Source: Hyphomicrobiales bacterium (GTDB lineage Bacteria > Pseudomonadota > Alphaproteobacteria > Rhizobiales > Rhizobiaceae). Taken from it: DNA of 56,450 nucleotides. Shown here piece after piece: positions 51,116 through 56,450 of the stretch. The translations under genes and the position numbers were made by a program. Location: positions 1-56,450 of the forward strand of contig UBYX01000052.1 of the NCBI GenBank assembly GCA_900469955.1. Reading direction: 5' to 3'. The notes beneath the pieces are model-generated. The model saw only the letters and a list, made by a program, of their open reading frames with translations. It had not been told where the DNA came from and did not search any database. How positions within the stretch are numbered: position 1 is the stretch's first letter; each line of letters starts with the position of its first letter.

Positions 51116-51134
51116 ACGAACCATTCCGTACATT
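51116..51134 (+). promoter_or_regulatory. Second copy of the putative GntR motif
   Basis: ACGAACCATTCCGTACATT matches 15 of 19 bases of the site at 48280-48298. It lies in the gntR/TRAP divergent gap, 80 bp before the TRAP binding-protein ATG. Confidence 0.55.
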
Positions 51135-51213
51135 TGCGACGTTCGAGGAGGAGCGCCGCGCAATGGTGTCTTCGTCGCAGGCAGGCGGCGTACAAGGAGG
51201 AGGAACCCGGTCC

Positions 51214-52197
51214 ATGACATACGATTTGACGCGCCGCCACTTTGTCGGCGCCGCACTTGCAACCGCCGCGCTTTCCATGCCCGCTTTGGCACAAGAAAAG
51301 CCGGTTCTGAAATTTTCTGCGGTATTTTCCGAACAGGATATCCGCGCGCAGATGATCAAGATGTTCGCCGAGGCTGTCGCCGGTTCCTACAAGCTGGAGC
51401 CCTATTATGGCGGCAATCTTTTCAAGCAGGGCACAGAACTCGTCGCCATCCAGCGCAGCAATCTGCAGATGGGAAATATCGCTCCGCAGGACATTTCGAA
51501 CCAGATCCCGGAATGGTCCGTGCTGACTTCGGCTTATCTTTTCCGCGATGCGCAGCACGTTACCAAGTTCTTCCAAAGCGACACGGGCGCAGAGTTCAAG
51601 AAGATGGCCGACGAAAAGCTCGGCGTAACCATTCTTGGACCGACTTACTTCGGTGCGCGTCAGGTGGGCCTGAAGCCGAACAAGAAGATAACCACTCCGG
51701 CTGACATGGCGGGCATCAAGCTGCGAATGCCGGGCGGCGATGCTTGGCAGTTCCTCGGAACGGCGCTTGGCGCAAACCCGACGCCGATGGCCTATGCAGA
51801 AGTCTATACAGGCCTCCAGACGGGCGCCATCGACGGGCAGGACAATCCGCTGCCGAACGTCAAGAACATGAAATTCTACGAAGTCATGTCACAGATCGTC
51901 ATGACTTCGCATCTGATCGGATATGATCTCCTCACCATCTCGAGCAAGATCTGGAAAGAGATGAGCGCCGATCAGCAGAAATCTTTCCAGGCAGCCGCCG
52001 ACAAGGCGATGAAGTGGAGTGAGGACCAGCATCTTGCTCAGGAGAAGACGCTGGTCGACGAGTTCAAAAAGGCCGGCCTCAATATCTATGAGCCTGATAT
52101 CGCAGCTTTCCGGAAATTCGCTCAGGAGAAATACCTTGCATCGGATCTGGCGAAGTCGTGGCCGAAGGACGTTCTTGAGAAAGTAGCCGCGATCTGA
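51214..52197 (+). CDS. TRAP transporter substrate-binding protein (DctP family), second paralogue
   Basis: A 327-residue periplasmic receptor with a twin-arginine-type leader (TRRHFVGAALA to ALAQ, about 26 residues). It shares long stretches with the gene at 49310: LFKQGTELVAIQRSNLQM, IKLRMPGGDAWQFLGTALG, AYAEVYTGLQTGAIDGQDN and a KFYEV-SQIV segment. ATG 51214 follows AAGGAGGAGG. It is the first gene of a complete TRAP operon (P, Q, M). DctP proteins bind organic acids with the conserved Arg in KLRMPG. Confidence 0.88.
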   Translation: MTYDLTRRHFVGAALATAALSMPALAQEKPVLKFSAVFSEQDIRAQMIKMFAEAVAGSYKLEPYYGGNLFKQGTELVAIQRSNLQMGNIAPQDISNQIPEWSVLTSAYLFRDAQHVTKFFQSDTGAEFKKMADEKLGVTILGPTYFGARQVGLKPNKKITTPADMAGIKLRMPGGDAWQFLGTALGANPTPMAYAEVYTGLQTGAIDGQDNPLPNVKNMKFYEVMSQIVMTSHLIGYDLLTISSKIWKEMSADQQKSFQAAADKAMKWSEDQHLAQEKTLVDEFKKAGLNIYEPDIAAFRKFAQEKYLASDLAKSWPKDVLEKVAAI

Positions 52198-52286
52198 AGG
52201 ATCGTTGAGCCGTCACATTGAATGCGGTGGCGGCGGGCCGGTGCGCTCTAGCGCCCGGCCCGATGTCCGTACAAGGAGGGGTTTTT

Positions 52287-52805
52287 ATGAAAGCGAAACT
52301 CGCCGCTGCCGGCGATTGGCTCAGGGGCCGGGCTGAAAACCTGCTGGCGCTCATGCTGCTCGGCATGTTTGTGGCCTTTCTGTTGCAGATTCTCTTCCGG
52401 TACGTGCTCAATCTTTCTATCGGATGGACCAATGAAATAAGCGTCGTCCTGTGGATATGGATCGTCCTGTTCGGAGCCGCTTTTGTCGTGCGTGAGGTAG
52501 AAGAAATCCGCTTCGACTTCTTCTGGGCAAGCGCCAGTGACGGCAGTCGGCGGATCATGCAGGCCATTTGTGCCATTGCGCTGATCGCCATGTTCGGCAT
52601 CTCCCTTCCGGCGGTGATCGATTACGTCACCTTCATGAAAGTGGAAAGCACTGCCTATCTGAAGATCCGCTTCGACTACCTCTATTCCATCTACATCGTC
52701 TTCACGGTCGCAATGATCGTGCGTTACATCTGGCTCGGCGTGCAGGCCGTTCGCGGCAGGGCGCCCGAGGCCTTCGACCCCACCAAGGCGGGTTCCGGCG
52801 TATGA
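52287..52805 (+). CDS. TRAP transporter small permease (DctQ)
   Basis: A 172-residue four-helix membrane protein with the DctQ pattern: AFLLQILFRYVLNLSIGWTNEI, VVLWIWIVLFGAAFVVRE and the terminal MIVRYIWLGVQAVRG. ATG 52287 follows AAGGAGGGG. It overlaps the large permease gene by four bases. It couples the binding protein to the DctM ion-driven channel. Confidence 0.88.
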   Translation: MKAKLAAAGDWLRGRAENLLALMLLGMFVAFLLQILFRYVLNLSIGWTNEISVVLWIWIVLFGAAFVVREVEEIRFDFFWASASDGSRRIMQAICAIALIAMFGISLPAVIDYVTFMKVESTAYLKIRFDYLYSIYIVFTVAMIVRYIWLGVQAVRGRAPEAFDPTKAGSGV

Positions 52806-54103
52806 GTTTCGCAAGTCCTTTTTCGATCGCCATCGTTGTCATTACGGCGCTCGCCTTTCTCGGTCTACCGATCGGCCTCTCGATGATGGCGGGTTCGATC
52901 CTCTACCTGCTTGTTGTCGGCGCCGATATGGGCACGGTCGCCGAACAGTTCCTGAACGGCATGTATTCGAACTATGTGATCCTTTCCGTGCCGCTGTTCA
53001 TTCTGGCCGCGGAATTCATGAATATCGGCTCGATGACAGAACGGCTGCTCGCGTTCTGCAATGTTCTGGTTGGGCGGTTCCGCGGCGGACTTGCCCAGGT
53101 CAACGTCGTGCAAAGCATCATCTTCGCCGGCATGTCCGGCTCGGCGATCGCTGATGCCGCAGGAAGCGGCCGGATGATGCAGAACATGATGACGCGGGAG
53201 GGCCGCTATACCCCGAGCTACGCGGCGGCGCTGACGGCGGTGACCTCGGTCATAGGGCCGATCATTCCGCCTTCCATCCCGATGGTCATCTACGCTCTCG
53301 TCTCAGATGCTTCGATCGGCTACCTGTTTCTGGGCGGCATGGTCCCGGGCCTGCTGATGGCAGGGCTGCAGATGATGCAGGTTGCTATTTCCGCACGGCG
53401 AAAGAATTTCCCCGTCGAAGACCCGGTGCCGCTCAGGAAAATTCCGCTCATCACATGGCGCGCCTTTCCGGCTCTGATGATGCCGGTCGTGCTGCTCGGC
53501 TGCATCTATTCCGGCATCACCACGCCCACGGAAGCGGCGGCGCTCGCCGCAGGTTATGCCCTGGTAATTTCCGTCGTGATTTATCGCAGCATCAGCATCG
53601 GTGCCTTCTACGACTCCCTTCTGCTCAGCGCGAAATCCTCTGCGTCGATCGGTATGCTGATCGCAGGCTCGCTGGTTTTCAACTATGTCGTGACGATCGA
53701 GAACATTCCCGATACGTTGCGCGTCCTGCTGACCGGCTGGGATCTGACACCGACCGGCTTCCTCATCCTCGTCAACGTCCTGCTGCTGCTGCTTGGTTGC
53801 GTACTGGAAGGCACGGCCATCCTGCTGATCATCGTCCCGGTCTTCATCCCGACTGCACAGGCGCTCGGCATCGACATGGTCCATTTCGGGGTCGTGGTGG
53901 TCGTCAACATCATGCTTGGCCTCGTGACTCCGCCCTATGGCCTGCTGCTCTTCATCATGACGAACATTTCGGGCGCACCGGTGAAGGATATCATCAAGGA
54001 CGCTGCGCCCTTTATCTTCTGGATGGTGATCTGCCTGATGCTGATTACATTCGTGCCCGAACTCGTTCTCTGGCTGCCACGTCTGCTCGGCTATCAGGGA
54101 TAA
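52802..54103 (+). CDS. TRAP transporter large permease (DctM)
   Basis: A 433-residue 11-13-helix sodium-coupled transporter. Typical DctM segments are GLPIGLSMMAGSILYLL, SVPLFILAAEFMNIGSMTER, FAGMSGSAIADAAGSG, IIPPSIPMVIYALVSDASIG, TTPTEAAALAAGYAL and GLVTPPYGLLLFIM. It forms the transporter with DctQ and at least one of the two DctP proteins. Confidence 0.91.
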   Translation: MSFASPFSIAIVVITALAFLGLPIGLSMMAGSILYLLVVGADMGTVAEQFLNGMYSNYVILSVPLFILAAEFMNIGSMTERLLAFCNVLVGRFRGGLAQVNVVQSIIFAGMSGSAIADAAGSGRMMQNMMTREGRYTPSYAAALTAVTSVIGPIIPPSIPMVIYALVSDASIGYLFLGGMVPGLLMAGLQMMQVAISARRKNFPVEDPVPLRKIPLITWRAFPALMMPVVLLGCIYSGITTPTEAAALAAGYALVISVVIYRSISIGAFYDSLLLSAKSSASIGMLIAGSLVFNYVVTIENIPDTLRVLLTGWDLTPTGFLILVNVLLLLLGCVLEGTAILLIIVPVFIPTAQALGIDMVHFGVVVVVNIMLGLVTPPYGLLLFIMTNISGAPVKDIIKDAAPFIFWMVICLMLITFVPELVLWLPRLLGYQG

Positions 54104-54120
54104 GTAAAAGAGAGAGCTCC

Positions 54121-54561
54121 ATGAAACCGATCTTCATACTCAACGGTCCCAACCTCAACCGCCTTGGAAAGCGCGAACCTGAAATCTACGGCACCACGAC
54201 CTTGGCGGAAGTCGAGGCAATGTGCCGGGAAGCAGCGGGCGAGCGACCGATCGAATTTCGACAAACCAACAGCGAAGAGAAGCTGATCGACTGGGTGCAT
54301 GAGGCAATCGATGGGGGGGAGGGCATCATCATCAACCCGGCGGCCTTCACCTTTACCTCGCTCGCACTGCTCGACGCTTTAAAGATGTTCAAGGGCCCGA
54401 TCATCGAGTTCCACATCAGCAACATTCACCGACGGGAGTCGATCTACCATAGATCCTACGTGTCGATGACCGCCACCACGGTGATGGCAGGACTGGGAGC
54501 AAGTGGATATCGGCTGGCGGTTCAGGCTATCGAGTTGCTGATTGCGGAAGATAAAAGATAA
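54121..54561 (+). CDS. Type II 3-dehydroquinate-dehydratase-like enzyme (AroQ/QuiD family)
   Basis: A 146-residue flavodoxin-like protein. Catalytic Arg18 and Tyr23 of the mobile loop (GKREPEIYG) are present, as are RQTNSEEKLIDW, Asn72 in INPAAFTFTS and His98 in EFHISN. The usual active-site motif is NPGAYTHTS: here Gly74 is Ala and the conserved His is Phe78. The tail NIHRRESIYHRSYVS replaces the usual NVHAREPFRHHSYVS. It follows a TRAP operon by 17 bp, so it is probably catabolic (dehydroquinate to dehydroshikimate, as in quinate use) or acts on a related compound, rather than the biosynthetic AroQ. Confidence 0.8.
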   Translation: MKPIFILNGPNLNRLGKREPEIYGTTTLAEVEAMCREAAGERPIEFRQTNSEEKLIDWVHEAIDGGEGIIINPAAFTFTSLALLDALKMFKGPIIEFHISNIHRRESIYHRSYVSMTATTVMAGLGASGYRLAVQAIELLIAEDKR

Positions 54562-54802
54562 CAGGGTCATTCCTGAGAAAGGTGAGCCAGGTTTTTAAGA
54601 GACGCGGCGTCTTCAGCCAGATAGATGCGACACAAGCTCCCGGATCAGCCCCCGATCCGACCGGCAGGGCCGGGTTGAAAGGGCGGAGCGGGGGCGGGTT
54701 ATGCAGCTCCCTTCGGCTTTAGCTTTCTCGATAGCAATAATTCCGTCGCCGGTTGATACTTGGCTCACCTGCATGGGGCGGGATAGGGTTCAAAGTCGCA
54801 CG
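54562..54802. repeat. Inverted repeat block upstream of an unknown gene
   Basis: AGGTGAGCCA (54580-54589) and TGGCTCACCT (54761-54770) are perfect inverted copies 191 bp apart end to end. Inside is AGACGC-G-GCGTCT (54600-54612), a perfect palindrome. The block could be a small non-autonomous element (MITE-like) or paired regulatory sites. I see no flanking direct duplication. The frame of the next gene stays open into this block, but its coding there looks poor. Confidence 0.35.
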
Positions 54803-55540
54803 ATGCTTCCGGAAATCAAACTGCAGGGTGATGTCGATGTCGCCGCGCTGTCACCACTTCTTCGCGGCATGCTTCTTTCCGTGGCCTATGCTGACGGTGA
54901 GGGGGGCATAGGATTGACCGCGACCGGCGCCATGAACCGCAAGTTCGTGCATTGGGCCGCGGTACACTTTCTTTGGCCAGGGTTCACAGCCGAAGACCTC
55001 TACAGCATGAACAAAGTGCTGAACGAACGCGACATGCCGCCGCTCTGGGTCGTGCGTGACATGACCCGTCACCTGAAGCTTCTTCGCCGGAAAAAGGACG
55101 TGCTGCTGCCAACCCGACGCGGCCGGGAGTTCCTGGTGAATCCGCAAGCCTTCTTCAATCAGGTCGCCACGGACTACCTCTATTCGTATGTCCACATGAC
55201 CGATCGGGAAGAGGACGTCCGGTCACGATTGCGCTGGTGGCGCATGTTCCTCAATCTTCTCAACATCAAGGCCAGAGAAGGTTGCACGCCATTGGACGTT
55301 GTAAAGATCCTCTATCCAGACTTCGCGCCTCTGTCCGACACCGAAATGACCCTGGAAGCCTGGGAGTTAAAGTCCGATCTCCAATATGGCGTCTTACAGC
55401 GCTTGTGCTGGCTCGGCTTGCTCTATGAAGCAAGAGAGGGGCTCACCCTCTTCCAGGACGGGTCCTTCCACACGACGCCGCTTTGGTCCGCCTGCCTGCA
55501 ATTGGAATCCGATTCGCAGAGCGATATCGGCCTGCACTGA
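54803..55540 (+). CDS. Unrecognised protein, possibly C-terminal domain of a pRiA4b ORF-3-like family
   Basis: A 245-residue hydrophilic, helix-rich protein without signal peptide or membrane segment. Segments such as LTATGAMNRKFVHWAAVHFLWPG, LYSMNKVLNERDMPPLWVV, HLKLLRRKKDVLLPTRRGREFL and FFNQVATDYLYSY resemble, from memory, the C-terminal half of plasmid pRiA4b ORF-3-type hypothetical proteins; this is a weak call. I place the start at ATG 54803 because the upstream residues (from 54701) lie in a repeat block and look random, but 54701 and 54773 are possible. Its neighbours, a repeat and a dead IS30, suggest a mobile or variable region. Confidence 0.55.
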   Translation: MLPEIKLQGDVDVAALSPLLRGMLLSVAYADGEGGIGLTATGAMNRKFVHWAAVHFLWPGFTAEDLYSMNKVLNERDMPPLWVVRDMTRHLKLLRRKKDVLLPTRRGREFLVNPQAFFNQVATDYLYSYVHMTDREEDVRSRLRWWRMFLNLLNIKAREGCTPLDVVKILYPDFAPLSDTEMTLEAWELKSDLQYGVLQRLCWLGLLYEAREGLTLFQDGSFHTTPLWSACLQLESDSQSDIGLH

Positions 55541-55815
55541 CGATTTTTATTCCGCCGCTGGTTGCCTCAATAACGCTTTCTCTCGCCGCGCAATCACCGT
55601 CGGATCGTTCATGTAATCTGTCTTCGGCTTGTGCGCTCGCTTCTGATGGCCGCTCGCCAAGCTGCCGTCCCGAATGCCGAACATATGACCCGTCTGCCTG
55701 GTGCGGCGAGGGCCGCTCTTACTACGTTGCTGTTCTCGTCCAACCTGCATCTCCGCAACGATCGACTTTGGAGAAGCTCACCTAAGTGCATCACGCCCGT
55801 TTTGCAGGTAGGGGA
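55541..55815. other. Intergenic region next to the IS30 remnant
   Basis: A 275-bp stretch without a supportable gene. A 67-codon minus-strand frame (55547-55750) exists, but its start has no ribosome site and I recognise nothing in it. The region may include the right end of the IS30 element, whose terminal repeat I could not define. Confidence 0.35.
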
Positions 55816-56450
55816 TCACGCCTCATCCTGCAAATGCGCCAGGAACACTTCCGCTGGCGTTTTGTAGCCGAGGCATTTTCGAGGTTTGATCGTTGAGGTA
55901 GCGTGTGAGGTGAATTAGGTCTCGCTGAGAGATGGTTGCAAGATCCGTATCGCCTGGCATGCGGCTCTTGCGCTCCACGAGGGACGTGACATTGGCATGG
56001 CCGAGTGGACGTTCAAAGATGAGGAGGTCGCCCTCCCAATGCCCAAATTGGGAACTATCTCCAACAAAATCAGGACGTTGGGATATGCCGTGCGAGGCTG
56101 GAAACGCACCGTCGCGCGGCTTCCTGGAGCGCAGTGGACGACGTTTGCAGCGGGCTTCCGGTAGATACTGATAGAGGTCTAGCCCATAATCTTCCTTGCT
56201 GTAGATGAAGCGATAGATAGTCTCTTTACAGACGCGGACGAGGCTGTGTCCGTCCAACGATAAACGTCCGGCGATCTGCTCCGGAGACCAGCGTGCCTCC
56301 AACTGGTTGATGATCTCCGTGCGTAAGTCCGGGTGCCGCCGCAGCTTTCTCAGCCGGCGTCGCCGTTCCTTAGAAATATCGTGAGCTACCGTGCTGTAGT
56401 AGCCATCGTAGTCAGGCAGTTCGCGATCACGGAACGTATTGCGCCGGATC
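55816..56450 (-). pseudogene. IS30-family transposase, internally deleted and frameshifted, cut by window edge
   Basis: The minus strand encodes IS30 transposase parts: STVAHDISKERRRRLRKLRR, RWSPEQIAGRL, ETIYRFIYS, GHWEGDLLIFERPLGHANV and TSLVERKSR. At about 55958-55961 the protein jumps straight from VERKSR to a stretch (PGDTDLATISQRDL) that normally lies about 80-90 residues later, so the central part carrying two of the three DDE catalytic residues is gone. Near 55865-55880 an extra A shifts the frame: shifting back by one base gives PRKCLGYKTPAEVFLAHLQDEA with a stop at 55816-55818, the normal IS30 C-terminus. The gene continues past the right edge. It cannot be active. Confidence 0.85.

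Noticed and set aside
55547..55750. Minus-strand 67-codon frame left of the IS30 remnant
   Set aside because: No ribosome site, no recognised motif, and basic random-looking composition; not strong enough to call a gene.
1..56450. CRISPR array, tRNA, rRNA, phage or plasmid replication genes
   Set aside because: Searched by eye on both strands; no direct-repeat array, cloverleaf, rRNA segment, integrase or repABC-like gene was seen.

Overview
The window looks like accessory or secondary-replicon DNA of a Rhizobiaceae bacterium (Rhizobium, Agrobacterium or Sinorhizobium type). The grounds are a GC-rich codon pattern, dense ABC and TRAP uptake operons each paired with a LacI, GntR or AraC regulator, an AraC-type PobR beside pobA, and a decayed IS30 element. 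I see no rRNA, tRNA, CRISPR array, phage genes or replication genes. The assignment rests on gene content, not on a database search.

Layout: (1) 1-840: a terminator from an upstream transcript, then two tandem paralogous small secreted proteins. (2) 1007-2817: modBC (molybdate permease and ATPase) behind a ModE-like box, without modA. (3) 2867-10186: a carbohydrate-type ABC transporter in the order binding protein, permease, permease, ATPase, followed by a glycerophosphodiesterase (GDPD) fused to a LacI regulator and then an inositol-monophosphatase-family phosphatase. (4) 10283-16547: a LacI regulator, a perfect 16-bp palindrome, an amino-acid-type ABC transporter, a D-2-hydroxyacid dehydrogenase, a small EthD-like protein and a convergent AraC regulator. 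(5) 16652-17491: tryptophan 2,3-dioxygenase. (6) 17664-24607: GNAT, NagZ-like hexosaminidase and a peptide-type ABC transporter whose binding protein closely resembles the Vibrio chitooligosaccharide-binding protein. (7) 24714-30012: an inverted repeat, an orphan PAS histidine kinase, gene relics and a large secreted ExeM/NucH nuclease. (8) 30066-37045: a mannonate-dehydratase-like enzyme, a GntR regulator and a second peptide-type ABC transporter, linked by a shared operator. (9) 37377-48090: paoABC aldehyde oxidoreductase, pobR/pobA and a branched-chain-type ABC transporter. (10) 48280-54561: SMP-30 lactonase, two paralogous TRAP binding proteins, GntR, DctQM and a type II dehydroquinate-dehydratase-like enzyme. 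(11) 54562-56450: an inverted repeat, an unrecognised gene and a broken IS30 transposase.

How the genes may work together: many units look like uptake plus the first catabolic steps for plant- or soil-derived compounds. PaoABC (aromatic aldehyde to acid) and PobA (4-hydroxybenzoate to protocatechuate) form a plausible peripheral aromatic pathway, and the TRAP/SMP-30/AroQ-like unit could feed hydroaromatic or sugar-acid substrates. ModBC would supply molybdate, which PaoC needs. The most unusual items are the GDPD-LacI fusion inside an ABC-phosphodiesterase-phosphatase operon (logic like agrocinopine catabolism or ugpBAECQ) and the chitobiose-type operon in a rhizobial setting.
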